Notes: generated by a model from the sequence alone, not told the origin. DNA of 64,000 nucleotides from Porphyra umbilicalis (GCA_002049455.2 KV918928.1:62001-126000), one strand, 5' to 3'; shown: positions 1 through 11,619, counted from the first letter of the stretch. Translations and numbers: made by a program.

Positions 1-134
1 CGTCCGTCTTCCTAGATAAAACGGAGGCCGTCCAAGAGTCTTTGCTATCCAGGGTCGTCGTGGTGGCGTCCGACGACGTGCCAATGTGTGAGGAAAAAAG
101 AAGCACATGATGGCAAAAAAAAAAACGTTGAACG

Positions 135-2717
135 CTACAGATACGGCTCCAGAAGGGACCCGCGATCAACGAAGATATCGGCCGCCAAATCGTTTCGAAG
201 AGAGAACAACTCAGCTCTATCTGTGCCGGTCTGGCGCGCCCGCAACTGGAACAGAAAAGAACCCGGCGAGGGTTCCGCGCCGCCAAAAACCACGGAAGCT
301 TGCGGCAAAGCCGCCGAACGGGGAGCTGTGGACGCCGCGGCGGCGGCATCAGCGGCCGGTCCTGCGGTTGTGAATCCACCTTTCGCAGCCGCAGGCAGAC
401 CGACAAGGCCGGCGGACGCGGCGGCGGCGCCCGCACCATCAGCACCTCTGCCGCCGCCCCCGCCTGCTGGCGAGCCACCGCCGGCAGCGACCGCCGAGCC
501 ACCAAAGTTGGCGGCCGCAGCGGCGGCACCCTCACCACCAGCTGCTTCTCCTCCACGCACGTCCGCTGGCGAGTCGCCGCCGACGGCAGCCGCCGAGCAA
601 CCAAATTCGGCGGCCGCAGCAGCGGCGCCCGCACCAGCAGCTCCTTATGCTCCACGTTCGCCCGCTGGCGAGTCGCCGCCGGCGGCGGCCGCCGATCCAC
701 CAAAGTCGGCGGCCACAGCAGCGGCGCCCGCACCATCAGCTTCTTATCCTCCACGCACGCCCGCTGGCGAGTCGCCGCCAGCGGCGGCCGCCGAGCCATC
801 AGAGTCGGCGTCCGCAGCAGCGGCGCCCGCACCACCTGCTCCTTCTCCGCCGCGCACGCCCGGTGACGAGTCGCCGCCGGCGCCGGCCGCCGAGCCACCA
901 AAGTTGGCGGCCAAAGTTGGCGGCCGCGGCGGCGGCGCCCCCACCACCAGCTGCTTCGTTTCCACACACGCCCGCTGGCGAGTCGCCGCCGGCGGTGGCC
1001 GCCGAGCCACCAAAGTCGGCGGCCGAGACGGCGGCGCCCGAACCACCGGCTTCTTCTCCGCGACGCACACCCGCTGGCGAGTCGCCGTCATCGGCGGCCG
1101 CTGAGCCACTGAAGTCGGCGGCCGCGGCGGCGGCGCCCGCACCACCAGCTGCTTCTCCTTGACGCACGCACGCTGGCGAGACACCACCAGCGGCCGCCGC
1201 CGGGCGAACCAGACCGGCCGCCGCGGCGGTGACGACCGCACTATCAGCTTTCCCGCCACCGCCGACGCCCGCTGGCGATCGATTGCCGGCGGCCGCGGCC
1301 GCGGCGCGAACGCCGGCGGCCGCGGCAGCGGCGCCATCGGCAGCAGCTCATCCCTTCCCACTCTGCGCCGGTGAAAAGGTCTGCGCCGGCGGCCGCCGCC
1401 GATTCGACATCGCCGGCGGCCGCCGCACCAGATTTCGTATCGCCAGCTCAGCCGACGTCGTTTGCGCCACCGGCATGGCCATCATCGGCGGCGGCCGCCG
1501 GTTCCCCTTCCCTTGCGGCCGCGACCGCTGCCATACGCTCATGAGTAACATACCAGCCACGCCTCTGCTCAACGACCATGTTGTGCAGAATGGCGGCCGC
1601 CTTGCCGGAAAGCATCATCTGCTCAACAGAGCCAAATCGGCCAGGGTGCAGAAGATTATGAAACCTCACGGTCAAAACCCCGTAGAGCCGCTCGAAATCC
1701 TTGCGCAGCGCTTCTTGGAGCCTTTTGAAACTATTTTCTGCGGGTGTGATGGGGTTCTGGTACGGAGAAACAAAAATTGGATACTTGGGATAAACACAGT
1801 CAGGAAGATAATACAACGAACGATGTGGAAGACCACTATCACAGAAACAGAAAGACTTCGTCGGCCACACACCCTCCACCACATCAAAATACAACGGTGA
1901 GATGCATAACACGTTGAGGTCATTGAGGCTCCCCGGCGCCCCGATGGAGAAATGGCAGATGTGAAGGTCCTCATCAAAAACCGTCTCAATGACAATGGAG
2001 CGCCGCTTCTTGCGGTTCTGATACTGCCCAGCAAGCCCCTTTGGGCACGAGGCCCACTGCCAGTGCGAGCAATTGAGGCTGCCGATGCATCCCGGCATGC
2101 CCGTGCTGCGCTTCGCTCCAGCATGCGCATGACCTCCTCGTCGTCAGGAGGCCGCAGATATACGGGCTCCCACTCCTCAGCAATAAACTCAGTCAGCTTC
2201 TTCGTGGCCACCTCAATTGCAGAATTTGATAGCCGGACATACTCATCCGCACTATCATACGACTCCCCGTACGCGAGGACACGGAAGGCGGCCACCAGCT
2301 TCTGTAGAGAATAAGCTTGTGGCCGCCCCGTCGCATTCATGCTCTGCGCCAAAATGGCCGGTCCCAGATGGCCTCAAAAAGGCGCATAAGAACAGACCGT
2401 GGCACACGGAAGCGACGCTGAAACGTCTCTTCTCCATACACAGGCGGCTGCCCATCCACACCAAAATAATCCCGCATGATGCCGCGCATACCCTGGTCGA
2501 AATCACGTGGCCGGTCGGCTCGCCTCCCGGCCACAGACCCGACAACTCGCCGTCTGCGCGCTCGCTGCGCCGCATTCCTGCGATGACGGCGCATCAGGAA
2601 CAGATATCGTGCTCCGATGACGGCCGCAAGTAGCTCGTCCGCGGAGCCCTCCGACTGCCCGCGGCCGTCATCGCTCGACGACCCAGACCCATCATCCTTG
2701 GACGCGTCCATCTCCAT
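135..2717 (-). pseudogene. PIF/Harbinger-type transposase, broken (copy 1)
   Basis: This reads as a nuclear DDE transposase of the plant-transposon-protein type within PIF/Harbinger. From the start near 2717 an acidic, serine-rich N-terminus is followed by the block ending RDYFGVDG. A 1-nt frameshift near 2350, in a T-run, moves the reading to a frame carrying NATGRPQAYSLQKLVAAFRV. A second shift near 2105 leads into the catalytic block PGCIGSLNCSHWQW and the block GAPGSLNDLNVL. That frame stops at 1448. The tail then drifts between frames through a 99-bp repeat and ends at 135 with a C-terminal block (DRGSLLEPYL) that matches the end of copy 2 at 60335 (DRGELLAPYI). The first catalytic Asp is Asn here (codon 2072-2074). 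Clear terminal inverted repeats were not found. Family assignment is strong; loss of function is near certain. Confidence 0.85.
476..1290. repeat. 99-bp minisatellite inside the transposase tail
   Basis: The motif gctggcgagtcgccg recurs at 476, 565, 664, 763, 862, 974, 1073, 1172 and 1271, mostly exactly 99 bp apart; one unit carries 13 extra bases that partly repeat gcggccaaagttgg. On the minus strand each unit encodes about 33 residues rich in Gly and Ala (pattern GGDSPAGVRGGEAAGGAG). The 13-bp insertion and other indels shift the frame. Long plus-strand ORFs here (88-1104, for example) are the complement of this tail. Confidence 0.9.
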
Positions 2718-4014
2718 CCACCGGTACAGCCGACGTCACGAGATCTAGAGCGGCCGCAGAAGCGGCCGCAAAGGCGGCCGTCAACACGGCCGCTCATGGC
2801 CGCTCACGGCCGCTGCGCCGGCGAAGAAGACGGGCAGAACGGGGAAACGGGATGGACGACGCCGACGACGGCAGTGCCTCTATCGCGCTCCCCCCGACGA
2901 CGAAGGTGTGATTGACGCGCCGCTGGTGGCGGGCGCACAGCGCCGATCTGTCGCTCCGCGCCCCTCCCCCCACAGAAAGCGGAATTGGCAGGTCCCCGGC
3001 AGCCGCGTGACCAATAATGTGGGCTGCGCGGCGCTGCCTGAAAACCTTCATGCACGGCCCACTCCTGCGGGTGCGGCTGCTCGCGGACAGTCACATACCG
3101 GCCACACAATGTTGCGCTGCGCGAAACCCCCCCCGATTGGCTCCCAGCGCAGGTTGGTGGCACCAGCAGCGCGTCAACTGGGGGCCACCCCGCCAAAGAA
3201 TTCCGCTGCACGACCGCATTGGGGCCGCGCGCCAACCCATGCGACAGTGCCTCTAGGCGGCCCCCCCCCCCTAATCATGCCGTTCAGCCGTGGGGGGGCC
3301 GACCCATAATCGCGCGTGGCGGCGGATGTTCACTAGGAAAAACCGTGTCCAGCCCGCCCCCCCCCCACAGGGCCCGACAATGAGCGGCGCCTGCGCCTCG
3401 AACGTTTGCCCAAACGCCAGTGGTATGGTCGGCAGATGGAAAAATGCGAACCTCCTGCGAACCAGCGCCATAATATCCGGTTGGACTTATATCTAGCCCA
3501 CCAGTCGCTCGGTTCGCAGATCTGGGTCGCGACGTTGCCACTGTGTGTTGGTATGAAGTTCCAGATTCTTTCTCGTAAAACATATTCCAATATAAATAAG
3601 GAAGCATCTTTTGAACTGCATGGGGGACTGTTTGCAGGAAAATCTTGGGGGAAGTTTTTGACATAACTTTGATGTTTTTCTTTCTCGCCCAGAAAAGAAA
3701 GTTCCGAAGACAGGACCTGAAATTATTGTGGACAGACTCTTGGATGATCCTGATTCTTCTTCCAGGATTAACCTGGGAACTTTCCCGGAACGGTCCCCAC
3801 GATAGTTGGTGAGATAGAGTCCTGACACATCCACCAGTTTATTTGCAGCACTGCACCTCCGAAAAGGCGCACGGACTGGCGTCAACTCGTGTACAAGACT
3901 ACGGCAGCGTTGCTCCAGGAACCTTTTCGGGGGAGATTGTAGCAAAAGAATCCGGCGTCCTGACTCAATCCTTCTTTAGGAGCTGCACGAGGAGCGATGC
4001 CAGAAGAAGCTCGC
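2718..4014. other. Non-coding spacer
   Basis: No convincing gene. It holds clustered cggccgc motifs at 2750-2815 just upstream of the transposase start, C-runs near 3260 and 3360, and a less GC-rich stretch at 3480-3800. The short ORFs show no family resemblance. Confidence 0.5.
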
Positions 4015-4380
4015 ATGCGCATCCGGAGGATAGTTTCCGAAGAGCACGTCGTATTTTGTGCAGGTCAAGCCCATACACACTCTTGTGTTCTTCCGCTACA
4101 GCTGCACATGCAAGATGCTCACGCAAACGTTTCTTTGCCTACTGCGCAACACTGTCTCCCGGTCTTTTACAGAGATGTTCCTCGCTAGTTTTCGGCATGT
4201 GCGTCCGGAGGATAGTTATGCGAAGAATCCGCCGCCTTTTGTGCAGGTCAGGCCCATAAACAATGTTGTGCGCTTCAGTTGCAGCTGCACATGCAAGAAC
4301 CTCATGCAAACGTTCCTCTGTCTATTGCGCGACACTATCTCCCGGTCTTTTAGGGAGATGCTCCTCGCTATTTTTCAGAT
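4015..4380. repeat. 182-bp tandem duplication
   Basis: Two head-to-tail copies start at 4015 and 4197. Shared landmarks are tccggaggatagtt, ttttgtgcaggtc, agctgcacatgcaaga and tctcccggtctttta. The copies have clearly diverged and differ by one base in length. A plus-strand frame is open across both (about 4058-4528) and repeats a Cys-rich peptide, but I cannot say it is a gene. 4381-4756 holds nothing else recognisable. Confidence 0.85.
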
Positions 4381-4756
4381 CACGGTCCCAGAGAAAGACG
4401 CTCAGATTTACGAGCAGCTAACCTCCCAGAGAGTTCTTCACGCAAAGCTACAGGACCCGCCCACACAATGTATGGCACGATCACCTCCTGCCTTGTCAGG
4501 ATTGCCAGCAGAAACAAGATTTATCTGACACAGAGAAACAATAAAGAATACTATTGATAAAAATAGAGAACAGCAACGGGTGCGTGCCCAACTTGCCCAC
4601 CGAGGGGCATGTGGTATAGGGCTCGCCAGACAGTGCTCTCCGTACTTTCGTCAAAGCGGACGAGCGCGACGGTTGTATCTACGTTCACGTTGCAAGAACA
4701 CCCTTAAAAACCGTATACTGTGGGCACCACGCAGCTTGTGCCATCGTGACCAACCA

Positions 4757-5848
4757 TTAGTCTGATTCCTCATCAGATAGATTGATGTCACCGGCCTTCA
4801 TGTCTTTGAGCTCGTCACGCATGCAGCGGACGACGCTCTTGCGAGCCTCAGCGCTCTCCGGGCGTAAGAGCTTCGGATACTCCGCATCATCCACATACTT
4901 CTTCAAGAAAGCCGCGGTGCCTTCACGAACGGAGGTTCACACCTCGCTCGGGTCCAACAAAAGGAGCTCACCTACGATGGACGCGGCTGCTCCATTCAAA
5001 ACCAGAGATCGCTCCATTTCCTGGCCACAGTCCTGCAGTTTCAGGCAGTACCCAATGCTGCTTGCGCTACCGAGGGCCGCTGGCACCGCTGCTTGAGCAG
5101 TGTCATTCAAACTGCCGGCAAGAACAAGACGTTTCAATGTGGGCTCTTTGACATCAGCGTCCAAGTAGACCCCCAGGATACGATAGGCCAACAGTCTTGC
5201 TGGGGCGCGTCGTCGATTGTATCGAGTACGTAGGCCCTTCCTCAATGCAGCTCTCACTTCACGCCGCTTCTCGGACCATCCACTCGCACTGTAATCAATC
5301 TTTCCGACACATTTCTCAACCGACTCGTTCACAAAAGAACGGAGGGGGCGAGTGCAGTCTCGATTGGGACCTTCCAGCTGCCCAGTTGGCACCAACCATA
5401 ACAGGCAGTCATGTTCAGGCGAGTCCGCTGCGCTTCCATTCGTACCAGGGTTCACAGATCCATTGCGTATCTTCTTGAGCATGGCTTGGCCATACCTGTA
5501 ACACAGGCTGCTCATTTCATCCTGAAGGAGGTGATATCCATTGGTAAAAACAAGCGTACACGGGACGAGGCGGACGTATGGAGATGCGCACGAGCGGCCA
5601 TCGTCGAGCATTGAGGTGAGGTTGTGTGTGGGCAGAAGTACAAGAGGTAGAATAAAGCGGCACCAGAGCTTAGTACACACGAACACCACGCTCGTATTTA
5701 ACACCACGGTAGAACGTCCCCCGTGAGCGCTCCACACACTAAAAAAATGGGCGGCGTCGACGGCAGGCGAATTTGGACCCGGTGAGCCCTGCGGGGCGCC
5801 GTTGGGGTCTTCAGCTTCACTTTCAGCCATCGCAGCGCCCGCACCCAT
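4757..5848 (-). pseudogene. Unknown ORF interrupted by one TGA
   Basis: An open frame of 303 codons from 5848 ends at a TGA at 4937-4939. The same frame then stays open for about 59 more codons to a TAA at 4757, ending in an acidic tail (INLSDEESD). The composition is that of an ordinary protein, not a low-complexity shadow. The middle is Arg-rich (LRKGLRTRYNRRRAPARLL), and the N-terminus is acidic and Pro/Gly-rich (MAESEAEDPNGAPQG). A hydrophobic stretch around residues 55-75 could be a translated intron. I recognise no family. It may be a transposon accessory protein given the surroundings. The single stop suggests decay, recoding or a sequencing error. Confidence 0.5.
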
Positions 5849-6835
5849 GGAGATGACTGCGATCTGACATCAGTCGAAATCGGGCGCAGGTGACAGCCTG
5901 ACCTAGGCCGATCGTTCCTCAGAGCCCAGCGTAACAGCATGTCCACGTCTCGCGCATACATCAGTCCCTACAACATGCGCTGCGCGGTGCGCTGCGCCGA
6001 ACGCCGCGCTCTATCAGCTTGTGTGCCGGGAAATGCCCGCCCGCACGCACCTCATGCGTATTCGGGAGACGACGGATCTCATGTGAGACCACTGCAAGCT
6101 CAAAAATCTAGCCACATACTACCGCCCTGGAAAAAGTACGATCATTTGAGACAAATGGTGCATGCAGAGTGCGGCACAGTCCTGCAGTTTAATGCCGCGC
6201 CTAGAGATACGGTCAGACTGCTCACGGCAGCACCAGAGGACACGAGACACTGACCTCCACTTCTCGCGCCTGGGCGGTATGCGTACTCGAAGTACCTGAA
6301 GTAGTTCCTCACAAGAATGGCAAGCTGCTGAATAGTAATTCCATTCGGAATTATCGCGTTATCCGGTTGGTTGATGGTGGCGGACGAAATCGTTTGATTT
6401 GGTGGCCGCCGCCCACCGCGCCCCGGCCGAACCTCGCGGCGCCACACACATGAGGGGTCGCCGCTTAGGAGTGTTGCAGGAAGGGAGCTGCAGTGCCACA
6501 CGGGTGTAGAGGGCCGCGCCAGTTCTGTGTGCGTGCGGGCAGCAGGAGCTAGGTTTGGACGAGTCGCTCGTCGAGTCGTGTGCGCGCGGCGCCCGATGCA
6601 TGCCTTCTTGTCGTCGACGCCGCATGCCCCTCCTCGTCTTCACCACTCCTTTCTCAACCACCCACCCGCCCACGCGTTAATCTGTCATTTCTTTCCGTTT
6701 GACGCACCTCGATCCACATACGCGTGCCCCCCCCCCCACCACGTTCACTAGAGAGGCTGACACTGGTGAAAGCTCCCCCGATTTCCATCGCGTGATATTC
6801 ACTTACTCCCAGTGCGGTACGGACCAATGACATAA
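5849..6835. other. Non-coding spacer before the satellite
   Basis: Only short ORFs without family resemblance, and a C-run near 6728. A minus-strand frame at 6142-6501 has normal-looking composition and could be an upstream exon of the unknown ORF at 4757-5848, but no splice pair is convincing. Confidence 0.4.
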
Positions 6836-8245
6836 GTCGGCCACCTTCGGGGAGGACGGCTGTATCGCGGCCCGCCCCTCTGCTGGGCAGGGCCGCGAAC
6901 CCACGCCGTCGGCGTGGGCGCCCCTTTCGTGAGGGCGACCGCCGGCGGCGCGAGAGGGCCGCCTCTTTGGTAAGGCGGCCCCAGGACACTGTTTTGGCCG
7001 CCTCTGGGTAGGTGGCCCCGGTGCAAATCTTAGTCGGCCACCTTCGGGAGGACGGCCGTATCGCGGCCGGGCCCTCCGCTGGGCAGGGCCGCGCATCCAC
7101 GCCGTCGGCGTGGGCGCCCCTTTTTTGAGGGCGCCCGCCGGCGGCGCAAGAGGGCCGCTTCTTGGGTAAGGCGGCCCCTGGACACTGTTTGAGCCGCCTC
7201 TGGACAGGCGGCCCCGGTGCAAATCTGATTCGTTCACCTTCGGGGAGCACGGCTGGAGCACGTCCGGTCCCTCTTCTGGGCAGGGCCGCGCATGCACGCC
7301 GTCGGCGTGGGCGCCCCTTTTGTGAGGGCGCACGACGGCGGCACGAGAGGGCCGCCTCTTGGATTTGGCGGCCCCACGACACTGTTTGGGCCGCCTCTGG
7401 ACAGGCGGGCCCGATGCCCATCTGAGTCGGCCACTTTTGGGGAGGACGGCTGGAGAAAGGCCCGCCTCTCTGCTGGGCATGGCCGCGTATCCACGCCGTC
7501 GGCGAGGGCGCCCTTTTTTTAAGGGCGCCCGCCTGCGGCGCAAAAGGGCCGCTTCTTCGGTAAGGCGGCCCAGGGACACTGGTTGGGCCGCCTCTGGACA
7601 GGCGGCGCCGGTGCGAATCTGATTCGTTCACCGCCGGGGAGCACGGCTGGAGCACGTCCGGTCCCTCTTCTGGGCAGGGCCGCGCATGCACGCCGTCGGC
7701 GTGGGCGCCCCTTTTGTGAGGGCGCACGCCGGCGGCACGAGAGGGCCGCCTCTTTGGTTTGGCGGCCCCACGACACTGTTTGGGCGGCCTCTGGACAGGC
7801 GGGCCCGGTGTCCATCTGAGTCGGCCATCTTTGGGGAGGACGGCTGAAGAAAGGCCCGCCCCTCTGCTGGGCAGGGCCGCGTATCCACGCCGTCGGCGTG
7901 GGCGCCCCTTTTATAAGAGCGCCCGCCGGCCGTGCAAGAGGGCCGCCTCTTTGGTAAGGCGGCCCCAGAACACTGCTTCGGCCACCTCTGGGTCGGTGTC
8001 CCCGGTGCAAATCTGAGTCAGCCACTTTCAAGGAGGCCAGCTGGATCGCGGCAGGCCCCGCTGCTGGGCAGGGCCGCGCATCCACGCCGTCGGCGTGGGC
8101 GCCCTTTTTGTAAGGGCACCCGCCTGCGGCGCAAAAGGGCTGCTTCTTCGGAAGGGCGGCCCAGGGACACTGGTTGGGCCGCCTCTGGACAGGCGGCGCC
8201 GGTGCAAATCTGAGTCGGCCACCTTCAGGGGGTGCCGGCTGGATC
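6836..8245. repeat. 197-bp satellite array, seven copies plus a partial
   Basis: Unit starts (gtcggcca or variants gtcagcca, ttcgttca) lie at 6836, 7033, 7229, 7426, 7623, 7820, 8017 and 8214, a period of 196-197 bp. Each unit carries several short inverted repeats: ccacgccg-t-cggcgtgg (for example 7097-7113), gggcgccc around a T-rich loop, gggccgcc with ggcggccc, and gccgcct with aggcggc (for example 7193-7212). Because 197 is not divisible by three, the array gives overlapping ORFs in many frames on both strands; none is taken as a gene. Confidence 0.95.
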
Positions 8246-8398
8246 GTGGTCCACCCCTTCGCACTGTCTGCTCGATCGACGTTGAAGCATTACGGCCACA
8301 GCCCACCGTGTGATAAAACCGCGTGCGGAGATGGTGCGGCCGCTCCCGATTTGTCCAAGCACGGTAGTCCGCCGAGTCCCAACGGCGACGACGTCCCA

Positions 8399-11300
8399 AT
8401 GAGCGAATCTGCCGGGGTTTCATGGCGCGGTGTGAACTATGCGCGCGGTAAGCGGCGCCGCTTCGGTCGGGCCCAAGCGCATGCGGCACGACTGGCAGCT
8501 GCGACGGTGCGGATTGCCCAAGCCCCGGCAGCGGCAGCCGACGCCTTTCAAGGCTCACGACTGGATGGAGCCCTGCAAGCGGCTCGGCGTGGCGACGATG
8601 GGCCCCGCGTGTTATGGCGGCGCGGCTCGAACGGCGGCCTGTCAGGCCCGGACGATCTTGCACGCCCGCCTGCTGCCTTCGCGGCGTCTGGCGGGCAGAT
8701 GGCAGCCGTTGCGGCGTCTGGCGGGCAGGCGGCGGGTGTGCGGCGTGCTTGGCAACCTGGGCCACTGCTGTCGGAACCGGCGTCGGCACAGACTCAGCAC
8801 GCTATTGGGTCGGGCCCTGTTGCACCGGCGGTTCACTCTGCGTTTGTGTCCGTCATCCAAGGGGCTCGTGGCAAGCTCATTGGCTTCGTTGGTGGGCTGT
8901 CATCTGCGCAGTTGAATATGGCGCTAGCTGGGCTCGAACTCGCTGGCCCGGTCTTCCTGCCCGACACAAAGCGCCTTGAGATTATGCGAGGCTGCTCATC
9001 GGGATGTGGACACGTGGTGGTCCTCGATTCGACGATGTTGGGAGCTGTAAGCATTCTGCAAGTAGGTGGCACTGTCACGCAGGCGGCTTGAGTTCTGCGC
9101 CAAGGCCTCTAGTCACACGCGTGCGACGGAGCGTGCCGCCAGGTGCACCGTCCGTCGCCTCGACTGATGGAGACGCCATCTCAGCGACCCGCTCTGCCAC
9201 CATCCCGCCGTCCCCGCCACCACCTACGAGGCGTTTGAAGGTCACCGTCTCCGGGACCGCCGTCAAAGCAGCAACGCGGCGCAACCTACCCGCGGACACG
9301 GCTCGCGGTAGACGCGGAGGGTGCTGCCGCCAGAGGTTCCGACTCTGGCGCGCACGAAACCCCCAAAACGGGGTACGGTGAGCTGCCTTGGCTCTTTCCC
9401 CGCAATGCCAAGCGCCGGGTGGAGCTGTCACGTGGAAAAGCGCAGTCGATCATGGGCAGGAGCGCTTTGTTGCAGAGGATTGTGGATGGAGTCTTTTTCT
9501 GTTTCCTCTCGCGGTCGGTCACCTCCCGGTCTCGTGGAGGCTTCCGGGTGCTCTCTTCAATGACAGCGGACGCCCTCGTTGGCGCGGCGGCCGGTCTGTC
9601 GTGGGACGTCCGCCTCGGGGGCAAGGCGATCAAGGACGGCATGCAACTAAGCGGTGGTTTGTCCATGATGCCCGAGCGCACTGGCCGTGTGTGGTGGAAA
9701 GTAATCGCTCGGGACCTCCACAAAGTGTTACCGGTGTTGGTCAAGTACATGAGGGGTGAGACAGACTCCCCCGGTGTGCCGGCGTCGTCCGAGGGAAACG
9801 TGATCGTCATTGACACATCGGGTGTCGGTGAGGGCGACGGCGGCTGGAACGACCGCGTGCTGAACGGCCTGTTAAACATGCTTGCCTCCACAGTGGCGCA
9901 CACGTCCTCTATCAGGAGGAACGAGCTTAATCACATCGAGAACATCTTGAAGATGATGCTGCCAGTCAGTGTGGTGAAGCCCTGGCGAAGCTTTGCGTAC
10001 GAGACTGCCGTCAAACTCATCGCTTTCGCAGCTGCTCTGATTGGGGCGCCCGATGTCGCCATACAAAGGGCGCTGCTGAGCGTCAACGCCTCGGACTGGC
10101 GGATAGCGCACTTCCCGGACACGTTTCGCCACCTATTGCGGCGCCTGCTCGTGGCGCACCGCCCCTCACATGGATAACTCAAGGAAGAGCAGGAAGCAGA
10201 AGCGCTTATGAGCGGATCTGGCGCGGATGCAGAAAGCAGTGCAGACGGTGGTGAAAGCACTTGCAGCGATAAGCAAATGAACGACCGCGGTGACAGCGTA
10301 GACGACGACGACCAAGAACCAGGAAAGGCGCGTGCCGCAAGGACAAGCAGACGATCCGACAGCTCCGGGAGCCGTGGCTGTAGCCGTTCGAGTAACGGCA
10401 GTGCCGCGGTAGCCATTAGCAGATGCAAAGACGGCTCGGGTGGTGGGCGTCGTGGCGCACGCGGTGGTCCAGGTGCTCAAGACAAAGACACGCCTGGTGG
10501 TAGCCATATTGGCGATGAGCAGAGTGGCGGACATGTCGAACGAGGACGCGGTGATCGCGGTCGGTCTCACGATGGCTGCGATGGTGGCCGGGTCGGTCCA
10601 GGGGGTGCTGCATGTGGTAGGCGTCGTGGTGCAGGTGGTGTTCAGCCAAATCAATAACAAGACGCTTGTGGTGGTGAAGGTGTTGGCGGTGGGCAGGGTG
10701 GCGGTTAACATGGACACGCACCCGGTGGTCGCCGTAGGTCTGATGTTGGCGATGATCGTGGCCGTTTCGTTCAAGCTGGAGATGCAGGTTGCGGTCGGCG
10801 TGGTTCACGCAGCAGTCGAGGTCCTCAAGACGAAGACCCGCCCTGTGGTGGCAGTCTTGGCTGCGGGCAGAGCGATGGTCAAGATGAACGAGCACGCGGT
10901 GGTCGCCGTAGGTCTGATGTCGGCGACGATCGTGGCCGTGTCGGTCAAGCTGGAGAAGCTGGTGGCGGTCCTTGTGGTTGACGCGGCCGACAAGGTGCTC
11001 AAGACAAAGCAGCGCCTTGCGATGGCAGTGGTGGCGGCGGGCAAAGCGAAGGTCAATATGAACAAGCACGCGGTTGTCGTGGTCGGCCGGACGGTGGCCG
11101 CGATGGCGGCCGTGGCGGTCAAAGTGGGCGTGTAGGTGGTGGGCGTCGTGGTGCAGGCGGTGTTCAAGCAAATCAACAACAAGACGCTTGAGGTGGTGAA
11201 GGTGTCCGCGGTGGGCAGGAGGGCGGTCAGCATGGACACGCACCCGGTGGTCGCCGTAGGTCTGATTTTGGCGACGGTCGTGCCCGTGGCGGTCAAGCTG

Positions 11301-11619
11301 GAGATGCTGGTGGCGGGCGTCGCGGCTCACGCGGCAGTCGAGGTCCTCAGGACAAAGATTCGTTTTGTGGTGGCAGTGTTGGCGGCGGGCAGAGCGAATG
11401 TCAAGATGAGCAAGCACGTGGTGGGCGTGGTGGGTCTGATGCTGGCCGCGATGGCGGCTGTGGCGGTCAAGTTGGAGGTGCACGTGGTGGGCGCCGTGTT
11501 GCACGTGGCGGGCAAGGTCGTCAAGACGGCGCCCCGCTTCGTGGTGGCCGTGTTGAAGATGCCCAGAATTGCGGTCTGGATGAACGAGCACGTCGTTGCG
11601 GTGGTCCGTCTGACGATGG
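8399..11619 (+). pseudogene. Decayed unknown gene with a C-terminal RGG-type repeat, cut by copia-1
   Basis: Three pieces read as one gene. An Ala/Arg-rich N-terminal part runs from about 8399 to 9091. A middle part in another frame covers about 9090-9300. The first frame then resumes near 9306 and runs to 10177, including TPKTGYGELPWLFPRNAK. After a TAA at 10175 the same frame continues through an acidic Ser/Asp-rich stretch into Gly/Arg repeats (GGRRGARGGPGAQDKD, GRDGGRGGQ) until copia-1 begins at 11620. Further nonsense codons at 10655 and 10706 correspond to Gln codons in the later repeat unit. RGG tails usually bind RNA or nucleic acid, but the main domain is unrecognised. The start is uncertain because the frame is open upstream into the satellite. 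Most likely a transposon or lineage-specific gene remnant. Confidence 0.5.
10440..11619. repeat. RGG-coding tandem repeat, about 174-bp unit with 520-bp higher order
   Basis: The landmark ggtggtcgccgtaggtctga and variants recur near 10545, 10724, 10899, 11074, 11247, 11418 and 11598, about 171-180 bp apart. The start gtgggcgtcgtggtgcagg recurs at about 10618 and 11138, so three units form a 520-bp higher-order block. All frames are largely open on both strands, including a His-rich one on the minus strand. The frame continuous with the upstream gene encodes the Gly/Arg/Gln-rich repeat and is preferred. Confidence 0.8.

Noticed and set aside
88-1104. 338-codon plus-strand Pro/Ala-rich ORF
   Set aside because: It is the complement of the transposase tail repeat; the minus strand shows the conserved transposase ends.
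6836-8245. CRISPR-like repeat array
   Set aside because: Units are contiguous 197-bp repeats without unique spacers, in a eukaryotic setting.
6654-8789. Multiple overlapping ORFs of 75-357 codons
   Set aside because: They are by-products of the 197-bp satellite being GC-rich and rotating through all frames.
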